NCBI GenBank assembly: GCA_032718475.1
Contig: JAUCBJ010005546.1
Span: forward strand, 1 to 37,218
DNA: 37,218 nt
Source: Nemertoderma westbladi
Lineage: Eukaryota; Xenacoelomorpha; Nemertodermatida; Nemertodermatidae
Direction: 5' to 3'
How positions within the stretch are numbered: the stretch's first letter is position 1; each line of letters opens with the position of its first letter. The position numbers were made by a program, and so were the translations under genes. The notes under the pieces were generated by a model, which did no database searches, was not told where the DNA came from, and saw nothing but the letters and a program-made list of their open reading frames with translations. Of the stretch, positions 1 to 9,574 are shown piece by piece.

Positions 1-168
1 ACCACGGCCTATAAGAAGCCGTGGCCCCATACCAGTATACAGTAGGCCTATGATATATATATGTTTACTTGCTTATATTATATATATGATTGGTTTTAAC
101 AATAACATTATTGGATGAATTATATTACATTAGCACGGTGATGGAGCATCATTCTTTCGTCCATAACA
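1..168 (+). repeat. 5' LTR of Ty3 element (3' part only)
   Basis: Identical base for base to 4931-5098. It ends CCATAACA, with the terminal CA at 167-168, directly before the presumed primer-binding region. A short inverted repeat (CCACGGC ... GCCGTGG) lies at its visible start. Confidence 0.95.
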
Positions 169-184
169 TGGCGCAGTGTGTAGC
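169..184 (+). other. Presumed primer-binding region of Ty3 element
   Basis: The sequence immediately after the 5' LTR begins TGGCGCAG. Starting with TGG, the complement of a tRNA CCA end, and directly abutting the LTR are the usual properties of a retrotransposon PBS. I could not match it to a specific tRNA. It also resembles a tRNA D-arm in sense orientation, which may be chance. Confidence 0.5.
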
Positions 185-217
185 GGCGTAGCTGGAATTT
201 CGAACAACGAACGAAAT

Positions 218-3200
218 ATGGCGACGCCATCCAACATACGCGAGGAGGACTGGCTTGACCTCAACTCGGATGATATCGAACGCCTAGAACGTCCCGCACT
301 GAAAATACATTGCTCACATGCAGGAATAGCGTTTGACCCGAAAACGCCGTCAGCAACCCTCCGTAAACGTCTCACGAAAGCCATCCATGAACAGGATGAG
401 TCGGGAGACGATGAGAAACCACTCAACTTAACCAAACTTATCATCCACTTCGAGGAACGGCGACTCGCTGAGGAGGAGCGGAGAGAACGCCGCCGCGAGG
501 AGGAAGAACAACGCCGCTTAGAAGACGAACTTCGACGCGAACAACGCGAGGAAGCTCGTGAACAGCGACTTCTTCAATTCCTGCAAAACCGTAGTGGAGA
601 GGAAACATTAAACCCGGGAGGCAACCATCCGGAACGTAACAACGATGGTGCAGCTGCTAAACTGACAGCGAGGGCTCCGGATAAACTCGACGTTGAATTT
701 AGCTATCATCGCTACATCCGTTGGGAACGCCAGTGGACGAACTACAGCAGAATCGTTCATCTGGACCGGAAATCGAGGGAAGATCAGGTTGCTATTTTCT
801 TTAGCAACTGTTCACGCGAGTTCCTAAACAGAATACACCATCGATTAAACATTCCTGCCGAGACGAACAAAACCTTGGGGGATATCCAGGATGAGATCCG
901 TGACTACCTCCGTTTGGAACGTAACATCGTTGTGGACCGACACCAACTCGTACAGCTGAGGCAGGAGCCTGGTCAGTCGTTCGACGACTATTATGTCCGA
1001 TTACTAGAGCTCGCCCAAGATGCTGATCTGGACACAATGACAAGGGATGACTGGATCAACACTCTGATCATCCGGGGTATAACTGACGATGTAACACGGG
1101 AAGAAATATTCGCGAAACGGCCACCCCTTACCGCTGAACAAATACCCGACTACTGTCGATCGCGCGAGGTTGCCGCACGCGACACTAAACTCATCCGCGA
1201 ACAGCGAATCAACGCAGTAGTCAGGCCTGCAGCCCAACAGAACCGAGGCAGGAGCCGGAGTCGGAAGAGCGACTACCAACGTTCCAAAACAAACTCTTTC
1301 AACCGGAATCGTAGTCCAACAATCGGTACTATCCGCGACGCAATAAAGCAGATTAAACAGCGGGGCGAGTGCATAAGCTGTGGCGGACGCTACCCGCACG
1401 CGGACAGTCAACCCTGTAAAGCAATTAACATTGACTGCAACAAATGCGGAACCAAGGGGCACCATGGATCACGGTGCCTTAAAACAAAATTCGAAAACCA
1501 ACAAACAAAAACTAACGGCGCCATTCAGATGGCAGACATTACTACTGGGTGCCGGAAACCACTACTCCCCGTGGAATTTTGTAGTAATGGCGAGTGGGCT
1601 GGGATTAAAATGTGCATCGCAGATACAGGCGCACAAGTTATAGCGGCTGGTGACACAATCCGCTTAGATTGGAACATCCCAACCAAACACGTACTTGGGT
1701 CAGCCGACTGCCCACTGACCGCAGCCAATGGTACATCTGTGAATTGCACCGGCAAAACATATATGCAACTTTCTACCGGTAACCGAACATACAGTGACTG
1801 GGTTTATTGGTGCCCAGATATGGGGCGGGACATATACATATCCCTGGACGCCTGTAAGGGATTGGGTATTGTCAACAAGGACTTCCCCGTGGTTTCAACA
1901 ATATCCGTGGACGCAGAACAACGGATAAATAATGCTGACACCAAACTTAAACTTATGGAGGAGTTCCACGATGTGTTCAGCTCCAACGGACGCCTCCAAA
2001 CAATGGCGGGACCGCCAATGAAAATTCAACTGGTGGATAACCCCGAGCCATTCTGTGTAAACTCTGCCCGTCCGGTTCCATTCCCGCAACGAGAAAAAGT
2101 ACACAAGGAGCTCATCGACATGGAAACACGAGGCATCATCGAACGAGTTGGCGACCGGCCAACTGACTGGTGCCACCCCATAGTCGTATGTAACAAACCA
2201 AATCGACCGGGGGAAATTCGCATGACGGTCGATCTGACAAAACTGAACTCCCAGGTGAAACGGACCGTCCATAATTCTAGAACGCCATATGACGTAATAT
2301 CCGACCGGACTCCAGGGGCACGCATCTTTTCAACATTAGACGCAAAATCCGGCTATTGGCAGGTCGCGCTCGATGAGAAATCCAGGGACCTCACAACGTT
2401 TATAACACCCTGGGGCCGCTACCGGTACTGCCGCGCCCCAATGGGCTTTATCTCTGCCGGAGATAGTTACAACCTACGAGGAGATATAGCCCTACAGGGT
2501 TTAACACAGGTCCACAAACTCGTTGACGATATCCTGATAGAGGACACCAACCTCAATAGCCACGTCCAGAGAGTTCGCTCCGTACTCCAGAAATGCCGCG
2601 AATCTGGAATAACTCTCCACCCTGGCAAATTCAACTTCGCTCAACCCTCGGTCAAATTCGCTGGGTACATCGTATCGGGTCAGGGAACTGAGGCCGACCC
2701 AGATAAGATTCGAGCGATTTCGGATTACCCAACACCGAAGAACATTACTGACCTTCGTAGCTTTATGGGGCTGGTAAACCAACTCGGTCACTTCTCTAGT
2801 GACATCAGTACCACAGCCGCTCCACTACGAGAACTTCTCCGGACCCGGAATGAGTTTACTTGGAACGCCAACCATCAACAAGCTTTCCAGCGAGTCAAAA
2901 ACGCACTCGTGAAACCCCCAATACTCGCTCCATTCGATCCCAAAGCGGAAACACGGCTGGAAACCGACGCCAGCCGCCTCCATGGGTTCGGGTTCGACTT
3001 GCTCCAGCGCCACGGAGCTGTCTGGAATCTGGTAGCATGCGGCAGCCGATTCATCAGCGACGCTGAAACTCGTTACGCAACCATCGAATTAGAAGCCGTT
3101 GCCATCCGATACGCCATTAGTAAGTGCCGGGTTTACTTATTGGGTCTACCGGAATTTACGGTAGTAACAGATCACCGTCCCCTGGTCACCATTTTTAATA

Positions 3201-4762
3201 ACTACAGTGTCGATCAGGTATGTAACGATAAACTGCAGCGCATCAAAGCCGACCTTCAATCTTGCTACCAATTCCGCGTCGAATGGCAAAAGGGCAAGGC
3301 TCACCGAATTGCCGACGGTTTGAGCCGCTCCCCTGTCGACAAACCGACAAACGAAGAGATGGAACTCGGTGTCGACCTAATTACCGTCGCTTCCATCTGC
3401 CGTAACCTGCCGCCACCTAATGACTCATCGGGCAGTCTTTCAAATGACCCAATGATAAACGAACTGAAAACGGCAGCATCAAATGACGCCGAATATCAAG
3501 AACTAGTTAATCAGGTACGGGCTGATTTCAGAACTATAAACCAAGCATCACCCTACTGCCGCAAATTTCGCTCAATATCGAATAACCTGGCACTTTCAGC
3601 TGACGACCTCGTACTATTTGGGAATAGAATCGTCATCCCTACCCAGCACCAGGCTGAAACCCTGCAACGCTTACACGCCTCACACCAGGGCACAACCCGC
3701 ACTAAACAACGGGCCCGCCAAACCGTCTATTGGCCCGGTATCAGCCACGATATCGAGCGTACGGTGAAACATTGTAACAAATGCCAAGAGATACGACCAT
3801 CCCTCCAGAAAGAAACGCTACTTTCGGACAACATTCCCGAGCGACCATTCGAATCAGTATCAGCCGACCTGTTTGCTATAGGCAACAAACACTACCTAGC
3901 TTACGCAGATCGACTATCTGGTTACCCGGAAGTTTCACAGTGGAACCACGACCCAACATCCACCGACGTCGTATGCGCCATCCGCAAATGGCTCCCCAAC
4001 CTCGGCGTCCCAACAACGCTGAAAACCGATGGTGGGCCACAATTCGACAGCACCAATTTCCGGGACTTCTGCAAGCGGTGGGGCATTAACTGGGTTCCTA
4101 GCAGCCCACACTATCCACAATCAAACGGACACGCAGAATCCGCAGTGAAAACTCTTAAACACCTCCTGCTTAAAGTCCCACGAAATGACATTCACTGCGA
4201 GGAATTTCTCAGCGGCCTCCTCGAGCTGAGAAATACACCCCGCGCGGATGGGAAATCTCCCAATGAAATTGTATTTGGACGTACACTTCGTTCGAGAGTC
4301 CCGTCCCATTCAGACAACTACAACCAGAACCTGCAAGTAACTGGTAACCTGGGCAACAAACACGCAGCCGACCTGGATCAAACAACGCACCATTATAACG
4401 CAACCGCTCGAGATCACAAACCCCTTCAAATCGGGATGAAAGTCCGTATTCAAAATCCTAATCGGCCGAAACGGTGGGATCGCACAGGCACCATCACCAG
4501 TGTCGGTCTACACAGAGACTACCAGGTTAAACTGCCATCCGGGAATACCTGGAGAAGAAACCGACGATTTCTACGGCCTCTGCATGAGAAGCCTGAAGAG
4601 ACAACCGACGTAGAGTTTGACAAACCACTGATAGCAGACTCAACAACATCTGAAGCCAATGACAAAACTGACGACGACTGGGTTACGGTACAACCGCGCC
4701 GTAGCACACGTAAAAAGAACTCTATTGTCCGCTTTGGCGCAACAAGCATCGAATTAATTTAA
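218..4762 (+). CDS. Ty3-type Gag-Pol polyprotein, intact
   Basis: A single open frame of 1514 codons from the ATG at 218; the frame is open upstream to about 176 but has no earlier ATG. In order: an acidic/basic coiled-coil-like Gag with a Glu-Arg run (residues about 85-130); two zinc-knuckle-like Cys clusters (Cys 385 and 407 onward); an aspartic protease DTGA (469-472); RT with the first catalytic Asp at 708 in FSTLDAKSGYW and LVDD at 768-771 where many relatives have Y/F-x-DD; RNase H with ETDAS (Asp 917) and TDHRPL (Asp 985); an integrase zinc finger (His 1153/1156, Cys 1186/1189); and the integrase triad Asp 1217, Asp 1271, Glu 1307 with the canonical 35-residue D-E gap. The C-terminus has a GPY/F-like basic module (about 1405-1450). 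Gag and Pol are in one frame with no frameshift. It mediates reverse transcription and integration of the element itself. Confidence 0.95.
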   Translation: MATPSNIREEDWLDLNSDDIERLERPALKIHCSHAGIAFDPKTPSATLRKRLTKAIHEQDESGDDEKPLNLTKLIIHFEERRLAEEERRERRREEEEQRRLEDELRREQREEAREQRLLQFLQNRSGEETLNPGGNHPERNNDGAAAKLTARAPDKLDVEFSYHRYIRWERQWTNYSRIVHLDRKSREDQVAIFFSNCSREFLNRIHHRLNIPAETNKTLGDIQDEIRDYLRLERNIVVDRHQLVQLRQEPGQSFDDYYVRLLELAQDADLDTMTRDDWINTLIIRGITDDVTREEIFAKRPPLTAEQIPDYCRSREVAARDTKLIREQRINAVVRPAAQQNRGRSRSRKSDYQRSKTNSFNRNRSPTIGTIRDAIKQIKQRGECISCGGRYPHADSQPCKAINIDCNKCGTKGHHGSRCLKTKFENQQTKTNGAIQMADITTGCRKPLLPVEFCSNGEWAGIKMCIADTGAQVIAAGDTIRLDWNIPTKHVLGSADCPLTAANGTSVNCTGKTYMQLSTGNRTYSDWVYWCPDMGRDIYISLDACKGLGIVNKDFPVVSTISVDAEQRINNADTKLKLMEEFHDVFSSNGRLQTMAGPPMKIQLVDNPEPFCVNSARPVPFPQREKVHKELIDMETRGIIERVGDRPTDWCHPIVVCNKPNRPGEIRMTVDLTKLNSQVKRTVHNSRTPYDVISDRTPGARIFSTLDAKSGYWQVALDEKSRDLTTFITPWGRYRYCRAPMGFISAGDSYNLRGDIALQGLTQVHKLVDDILIEDTNLNSHVQRVRSVLQKCRESGITLHPGKFNFAQPSVKFAGYIVSGQGTEADPDKIRAISDYPTPKNITDLRSFMGLVNQLGHFSSDISTTAAPLRELLRTRNEFTWNANHQQAFQRVKNALVKPPILAPFDPKAETRLETDASRLHGFGFDLLQRHGAVWNLVACGSRFISDAETRYATIELEAVAIRYAISKCRVYLLGLPEFTVVTDHRPLVTIFNNYSVDQVCNDKLQRIKADLQSCYQFRVEWQKGKAHRIADGLSRSPVDKPTNEEMELGVDLITVASICRNLPPPNDSSGSLSNDPMINELKTAASNDAEYQELVNQVRADFRTINQASPYCRKFRSISNNLALSADDLVLFGNRIVIPTQHQAETLQRLHASHQGTTRTKQRARQTVYWPGISHDIERTVKHCNKCQEIRPSLQKETLLSDNIPERPFESVSADLFAIGNKHYLAYADRLSGYPEVSQWNHDPTSTDVVCAIRKWLPNLGVPTTLKTDGGPQFDSTNFRDFCKRWGINWVPSSPHYPQSNGHAESAVKTLKHLLLKVPRNDIHCEEFLSGLLELRNTPRADGKSPNEIVFGRTLRSRVPSHSDNYNQNLQVTGNLGNKHAADLDQTTHHYNATARDHKPLQIGMKVRIQNPNRPKRWDRTGTITSVGLHRDYQVKLPSGNTWRRNRRFLRPLHEKPEETTDVEFDKPLIADSTTSEANDKTDDDWVTVQPRRSTRKKNSIVRFGATSIELI

Positions 4763-4810
4763 CCGGATCTAACAAACGTAACCAGATCTCACCAAACTTA
4801 ATGAGATCTC

Positions 4811-4824
4811 AAAGGAAAGGGGGG
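4811..4824 (+). other. Polypurine tract of Ty3 element
   Basis: AAAGGAAAGGGGGG directly abuts the TG that begins the 3' LTR, the position and composition expected for the plus-strand primer of reverse transcription. It lies 48 bases after the Gag-Pol stop. Confidence 0.88.
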
Positions 4825-5098
4825 TGTCGTAGCCTTATACTATAAGTAATAGAACCCGCATCAGCCAACACTTTGGTATGCATGGCTCGCCCCTTTTATT
4901 GGACTGTCAGACTGTATGTTAGTACAGTACACCACGGCCTATAAGAAGCCGTGGCCCCATACCAGTATACAGTAGGCCTATGATATATATATGTTTACTT
5001 GCTTATATTATATATATGATTGGTTTTAACAATAACATTATTGGATGAATTATATTACATTAGCACGGTGATGGAGCATCATTCTTTCGTCCATAACA
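4825..5098 (+). repeat. 3' LTR of Ty3 element (complete, 274 bp)
   Basis: Starts TGTCGTAGCC after the purine tract and ends CCATAACA. Positions 4931-5098 are identical to the visible 5' LTR. It is short for a Ty3 LTR but complete. Transcription from it would run toward the lectin-like gene about 600 bp downstream. Confidence 0.95.
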
Positions 5099-5707
5099 AT
5101 TAGTATATGTGGCGGGTTTTGGGTAACACTAACTTTATCTTATACCAGTTACAGTCACACAAATTCCAATTTTAATTTTAAATACCGCCTCCTTTTAACA
5201 AAGTCTTTTAAATTGAGAAGAAAATCAATGATCAACAAAAGCATTCAGATTGCGTTAATTTATTTGCATCAGTACAGTTATGTACCTATTATTAACTATT
5301 TTAGAGATTTTAGACCGTTGTAGGATGATACTCGGAAAATAAAAGATAATGGCACTCCCTTTCATGTCATCCTCGAATTGTGAGGATAAAACAAATCCAT
5401 TAATATTTTATTGTGTTTTAACAATATCACCTGCTCCGTTTTATAATAAATCCATATACTAGGTAATAGCATCGTAAAAGCAGTCCTATACTGTATTACT
5501 ACAGATAATATTGGATACAATCTCACTTTTCAGCAAGCTGAGGCAGTTTCACACATAATAATTTACCATGTAATTGTATTTAAATAATTATTTTGGCTTG
5601 GATAAGTTAAATAACTAACTGTCTAAGTTAAATTATTATTCTTATTTTTCATTCTAGTGCATAAAGTTAATTTTAACAGATAACTAATAATCTTATATCG
5701 TCGAAGG
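5099..5707. other. AT-rich 5' flank or 5' intron of the lectin-like gene
   Basis: No open frame or repeat recognised. A possible acceptor (TTTTTCATTCTAG) ends at about 5657, 50 bases before the start codon, so a non-coding first exon further upstream, even beyond the Ty3 element, is possible. No convincing TATA box was assigned. Confidence 0.4.
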
Positions 5708-6144
5708 ATGGAAGTTTGTAAGTTTAAGTTCGTGTTTCTCGCCATATTGTGTTGCTATTTCGATTCGATTATAAGTGGGGCGGTAGAAACATCCATTTAT
5801 AAAAAGGCAACAGCAAATAATTTAATTCTAGAATCCCACAACGCTGGCAACCTCTTCATTAAACCAACCATTGCTCAATGCGCTCTGACCTGCTCATTAA
5901 ATGGAGAATGTCTTTCTTTCAACTACATCGAAGACGAAAGCGAATGTCAGCTAAAATCCATCAGAGCTGAGGATGCCAGTGAAGAAGACTTAGTGGAACA
6001 CGTTGGGGGCGTGTATATGTCTAGACAACCGACCTGTCGGGTAGGTTGGACTCGGTGGCTTCGATACTGCTATTGGTTTGGTGTTAATGATACCACAGTA
6101 TCTTGGTATGAAGCCAAGAGTGTCTGCGAGGGAATTGGCGGCAA
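5708..6144 (+). CDS. Exon 1 of a secreted PAN/Apple plus C-type-lectin-like protein
   Basis: Encodes residues 1-145 and two bases of codon 146. Residues 1 to about 23 are a hydrophobic signal peptide. Residues about 30-106 resemble a PAN/Apple module with cysteines at 58, 62, 68 and 80 in the pattern C-x3-C-x5-C-SFNY-x8-C. Residues 110-146 start a long-form C-type lectin domain: Cys110, GWTRW, Cys121-Tyr, SWYEAKSVC (Cys140), then a GGK turn. The donor GTTAGT at 6145 is chosen because exon 2 continues in phase (two bases plus one). Reading through instead gives a hydrophobic tail and a stop at 6271, typical of intron sequence. PAN and CTLD are extracellular adhesion or carbohydrate/protein-binding modules; the ligand is unknown. 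Confidence 0.9.
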
Positions 6145-6840
6145 GTTAGTAATATTAGTAGGTCTAATATTATGTACGTTTAGTGAAGTAATTGAATTGT
6201 ATTTTGGTGTAATTACGTTATTTAGACATCCTATACAGTATCCCGCAGACTGTGAAGGAAACACAATTTGAATTCGGAACTTCTGAGATTTTTCTCAAAT
6301 ATATGTTGGCATTTTTGCACACTAATTTTGGGAGTATTTTGAAAGGCGTTTCTAGAAATTGTAATATTATGGTTTTGTTACGAAATGGAAAAAACGAGTA
6401 AGATGAACTTTACTTTACATATGTTTCGGCCTATCAGGACTCATCAGCAGCGTTAATCTAACCAGTTTTGCCATTTGCCCCTAACACTTACTCTCCCACC
6501 TAATCCACTTCTATCAATCAACGTTTTTTAACTTTAAATATCTTATCTATTTTAACATCTTGTTAATTTTCTGTCTGTAATATCCATTGCGACTCTCGGT
6601 GTAACTATCACATATTACTGATTGCGGTTTTAGAGTCGTAGATCTTATATTATACTGTAATTTATTCGATTACTCTTTGCTACTAAAGCTTTTTAAATTA
6701 TACACATTTTGTATATACCTGTACTTTCAATAAGTTGTGCACCCACCAGTAGTGTATTATGATTAAATACATATTATTGAATTTGAGTCATGAGTCAGTT
6801 TGTATTAATTATAATTATTGAGGTAATTATTTTTTACTAG
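6145..6840 (+). other. Intron 1 of the lectin-like gene (696 bp)
   Basis: Starts GTTAGT and ends TTTTTTACTAG. AT-rich, with no transposon or other gene recognised. The assignment rests on uninterrupted CTLD homology across the junction and on conserved phase. Confidence 0.85.
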
Positions 6841-6987
6841 ATTGCTGTACTTGGATCCAGATAATAATTTCGGAGCAGAAATCCGCTGGATGGTAGAAAA
6901 TCTTAAAGATATCGATGTGAACAAGTTCTTTGTTGGAGCCACAGACGACGGCCACGAAGGATTGTGGGAGTGGACCAGTGGACTCAA
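6841..6987 (+). CDS. Exon 2 of the lectin-like gene (middle of CTLD)
   Basis: One base completes codon 146 and 48 codons follow (residues 147-194), plus two bases of codon 195. The frame reads LLYLDPDNN, a helical stretch with EIRWMVENL, then KFFVGATDD and GLWEWTSGL. Those last two are the usual CTLD 'W-IG-x-D' and 'W-x-W-x-S/D-G' positions, with F-VG-A-TDD standing in for W-IGL-D. Upstream acceptor TACTAG; downstream donor GTAAGC at 6988. Both splice sites leave two bases of a codon, and the three exons total 801 bases (267 codons with stop). Confidence 0.9.
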
Positions 6988-7512
6988 GTAAGCAATAAAA
7001 CCTACTGTGTCGCCATACAATCAATAACATTGTTCTATTGAAACGCAAACCATGTTCATGTTGAAATTCTGAAGTACTAGTCTGAAAAATGTTCAAATTA
7101 TTCTTAATTGACTTGCCAAATTATTTTTGTCAAGAAATCTGTAGTTTAACCATATATATTTATTTATTTATTTATTTATTTATTTATTCCAGACAATATA
7201 TATATATATATCAATATAATTATTAATTACATACACGTCATCCATATTCTACACTAGGGCCTAAAATATTAATTACTAAAAGGAATGCACAATAATGGTA
7301 TTATTAACAAATTATCAGTATAACATTGAGGAATCTAACATCGATCTCATTCTTGAACAGTGCTGTGTTCCCACGGCAACTGTTGATACTAGATTATTAG
7401 TGGTAGCATCAATCCTATTAAATAAATTGACTATGGATTTATGACGCACATGGATGAAACACGGCAAGCTGTGCACACCAAAAAACAGCGACATACTACC
7501 GCGTACTGGTAA
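6988..7512 (+). other. Start of intron 2, with simple repeats
   Basis: Begins with a good donor, GTAAGC. Contains an (ATTT)n tract at about 7157-7188 (seven or more units), then a (TA)n tract at about 7196-7211. Nothing coding was seen. Intron 2 as a whole runs 6988-26987, 20.0 kb. Confidence 0.8.
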
Positions 7513-8272
7513 TTAAAATAGCAATCGAGCAGCACTGTTGTAAGCAACTTTGATACGATTATGAACAGAGTGCAAGTAATTATTGCGCGACCACAAGGCA
7601 TTGCAATATACCAGAGTTATAAACGACCTAAATAATTGTACCTTAACAGACGTTGAGCAGGATTTAAATTTACGCATCAACATGTTACCTCGAGCATAGA
7701 TGCCATGTGTGGCCTTCCTAATATCGAAGTCCTCGTCTCTGGTGTCATGTATCACGTGACCTAAATAAGTAAATTTAACTGCACGTTCAATCTGTATGCC
7801 ATAAGTACATGGGAGGAAACATACAAAATGAGTCCTTAGCTACAAAGTACATAACCTTTGTTTTCTTCATATTGAAAATAATATTATGTAATTGTGAATA
7901 TTTAAAACAATTATCAATCAGCCGTTGTAGGCCAGTAGCAGAGTTCGATATTAGGCAAATATCATCTGCGTACATTATGTGATTGAGTCTAGTCCCATCT
8001 AACATACAGCCAACACTTGTATCAACTAAACTGAAACTAAGGTCATCCATATACACATTGAAAAGATATGGTGATAATATTCCACCCTGTTTTACGCCAT
8101 TTATCACAGTAAAAGATATTGATTTCGACACGCCCCATTTAACACAAAGCGTTTGGTTGAGGTACCAAAAAACAATTACTCTTAAAATAAACAGGGGTAT
8201 CTTTCTGTCAATCAATTTGCGAAATAAAATATCGTGGTCTATCCGATCAAAAGCCTTGCTCGAATCTAGAAT
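7513..8272 (-). pseudogene. Reverse transcriptase fragment of a jockey/CR1-like LINE
   Basis: On the minus strand the frame carries the RT boxes KAFDRIDHDIL (near 8255), GVKQGGILSPYLFN and MYADDICLI (catalytic YADD), followed by the thumb-like segment GLQRLIDNCFKYS. After about 7780 the frame shifts and continues in another frame to 7513 with ARGNMLMRKF and RSFITLVYCNALW, the usual post-RT region of these LINEs. No endonuclease remains upstream and at least one frameshift is present, so it is a dead 5'-truncated copy. The clade is not resolved. Confidence 0.85.
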
Positions 8273-8280
8273 ATGAAGGG

Positions 8281-8571
8281 CAGGTGTGTGAAGACCGCCG
8301 GTTCTCTTTCACACCACTAGTAGGCACAACCGACGGCGTATGGGCTCCAGCGTCTCGCCGAAGCACTGGAGGCCCGGTGGAACGGGAGGCAGGAAGGGGG
8401 TTTCAGCAGGGTTCTGGGAGCAATCCGTAGGAGTTTACTGTTCGGCCTGCTGCTCCCTCTGTCTCCGTGGTGGGCGCCGCCCCTGGCGCGGTCTCGGGTT
8501 TGGGGAAGGGGCAGGAATCCTATAAACAGTCGACTGTCTAAATTTATCTGTTTCCGACCCGGACAGATGTC
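8281..8571 (+). pseudogene. Retroelement C-terminal fragment, copy A
   Basis: Short plus-strand stretches read CEDRRFSFTPLVGTTDGVW and, after frameshifts, VLGAIRR and LCLRGGRRPW. They match the same motifs in the longer copy at 26150-26746. From memory of the family, such segments follow reverse transcriptases in invertebrate retroelements and look like a restriction-like endonuclease or accessory tail; that assignment is inference. The copy is truncated at 5' where it meets the minus-strand LINE, and broken by at least two frameshifts. Confidence 0.6.
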
Positions 8572-8579
8572 GCCTGCAC
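8572..8579. repeat. Left 8-bp target site duplication of hAT-type element
   Basis: GCCTGCAC, repeated exactly at 9540-9547. Eight-base duplications are characteristic of hAT superfamily insertions. Confidence 0.82.
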
Positions 8580-8626
8580 CAGTGGCGCAGCCACAGGGGG
8601 GGACTGGGGGGACACGTCCCTCCCAA

Positions 8627-9385
8627 TTTCACCATTCTTGTTCATAATTGTGGTTGACTATGTTCTACGCATGTCATAGATCATCATAGTGATGATGGGG
8701 TGATGGTAACTCTACCTACTGGCTCCAGAAGTAGAGGAAATCCTGCCAAGTACCTAACTGATCTAGACTTTGCTGATGACTTAGGAGTACTCTCAGAATC
8801 ATTAGAGGGAGCCCAACGGCTCCTCAGCTCATTAGAACAGGCTGATTCTAGTGTTGGTCTTTTTATTAACTCCAGAAAGACCAAAATTTTGACAGTTAAC
8901 TTTGGAAGTCCTCAGAAAGTCTCTGACCGGATGAGCATAAGCTCAAAGGATGGTATGCTTGAGCATGTGGACGACTTCTGTTACCTGGGATCATGGATCT
9001 GGAAGTCAGATGAGGACCTTCGAATACGTAAGGGAAAGGCATAGGCAGCCTTGAATAGACTTTCCAGAATTTGGAAGTCCCATAGGATTCATAGGAAACT
9101 TAAGGACCTATTATTTAGAGCAGCAGTAGTTCCAGTACTCCTCTATGGGTGTCCATGCTGGGCTCTAACTACTGAGGACACCAAATCTCTGGATGACACA
9201 TTCACAAGAATGCTACGCCGGGTTGACTGTGTCAAGTACAATGCACACATCTCTAACCAGGTCATACGGGTCATAACCAGGTGATACGGAGTTGTGGTGG
9301 CGCGATTTTGTCGACAAGTCGGCACAGCATTCTTAAAAATGTAACTGCAATGTAGCATGCCGATCCTAGTAGTGGTAGTAAGAAT
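8627..9385 (+). pseudogene. RTE-clade LINE fragment inside the hAT-type element
   Basis: Closely similar to the minus-strand RTE at 9575-13290. It covers the RT region LTDLDFADDLGVLSES (catalytic FADD), the C-terminal stretch YLGSWIWKSDEDLR, and VVPVLLYGCPCWALT. A stop interrupts the frame at 9042-9044, and the segment between HISNQ (near 9258) and the FVDKSAQHS-like end (near 9310) is deleted relative to the longer copy. It ends in a short imperfect (GTA)n tail near 9375-9385, as RTE elements do. Inactive. Confidence 0.85.
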
Positions 9386-9455
9386 AGAGGTGAAACCATT
9401 TCAGAGTCAAATTTCATGAAATATCATTAAGATTTGTAAAACTATTTTTTTTGGA

Positions 9456-9524
9456 GGGGGGGGGGGGGGGGGGTGGGGGTATTCACCTAAAATTATTTTA
9501 TCGCCCCCCCCCCCCCCCCCCCCC
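9456..9524. repeat. G-run and C-run pair in hAT-type element
   Basis: Eighteen G at 9456-9473, then T and five G, a 24-base AT-rich spacer, and 21 C at 9504-9524. The two homopolymers are complementary and could form a GC hairpin; they are also prone to assembly and length error. Confidence 0.9.
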
Positions 9525-9539
9525 GTGGCTGCGCCCCTA

Positions 9540-9547
9540 GCCTGCAC
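9540..9547. repeat. Right 8-bp target site duplication of hAT-type element
   Basis: GCCTGCAC, identical to 8572-8579. Without the insertion the flanks read ...GATGTC-GCCTGCAC-TATGGGATG..., an uninterrupted stretch of pre-existing sequence. Confidence 0.82.
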
Positions 9548-9574
9548 TATGGGATGAATTAGGGAGTTGGGAAA
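9548..9574 (+). other. Short sequence between hAT element and RTE tail
   Basis: TATGGGATGAATTAGGGAG and a few more bases, leading into a (TAC)n tract. It is contiguous, apart from the hAT insertion, with the fragment at 8281-8571, so it may be that retroelement's 3' untranslated end with its own (TAC)n tail. Confidence 0.4.

Larger units (their letters stand above)
1..5098 (+). mobile_element. Ty3-type (Metaviridae) LTR retrotransposon, 5' end cut by the window
   Basis: Two direct terminal repeats flank one long Gag-Pol reading frame. The 168 bases at 1-168 are identical to 4931-5098, so the 5' LTR lacks its first 106 bases only because the window starts there. The 3' LTR starts TG and ends CA and is preceded by a purine tract. 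The domain order Gag, protease, RT, RNase H, integrase is that of Ty3 rather than Ty1/copia elements. LTR identity and an open frame indicate a recent, possibly still competent insertion. The 5' target duplication is outside the window; the 3' flank begins ATTAG. The element ends about 600 bp upstream of the lectin-like gene, in the same orientation. Confidence 0.96.
8580..9539 (+). mobile_element. Non-autonomous hAT-type DNA transposon carrying an RTE fragment (960 bp)
   Basis: Left end CAGTGGCGCAGCCAC; right end GTGGCTGCGCCCCTA, whose reverse complement TAGGGGCGCAGCCAC differs from the left end at only a few positions. Ends of the form Y-A-G-x-G-G-C-G with an 8-bp duplication are hAT hallmarks. 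Only about 200 bp (8580-8626 and 9386-9539) look like the element's own sequence; the middle is an RTE LINE piece. No transposase is present, so mobilisation would need one in trans. Strand is arbitrary. Confidence 0.82.

Noticed and set aside
169-190. tRNA gene fragment or Pol III box A after the Ty3 LTR
   Set aside because: It resembles a D-arm in sense orientation, but there is no anticodon arm, T arm or box B downstream. Adjacency to the LTR fits a primer-binding region better.
801-4749. Numerous minus-strand and off-frame ORFs inside the Ty3 Gag-Pol
   Set aside because: All overlap a frame with full domain support and show no motif of their own.
6145-6271. Read-through of exon 1 to a stop at 6271 as a short secreted protein
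   Set aside because: The tail loses CTLD homology exactly at a donor site, and exons 2 and 3 restore it in phase; an alternative short isoform cannot be excluded but has no support here.
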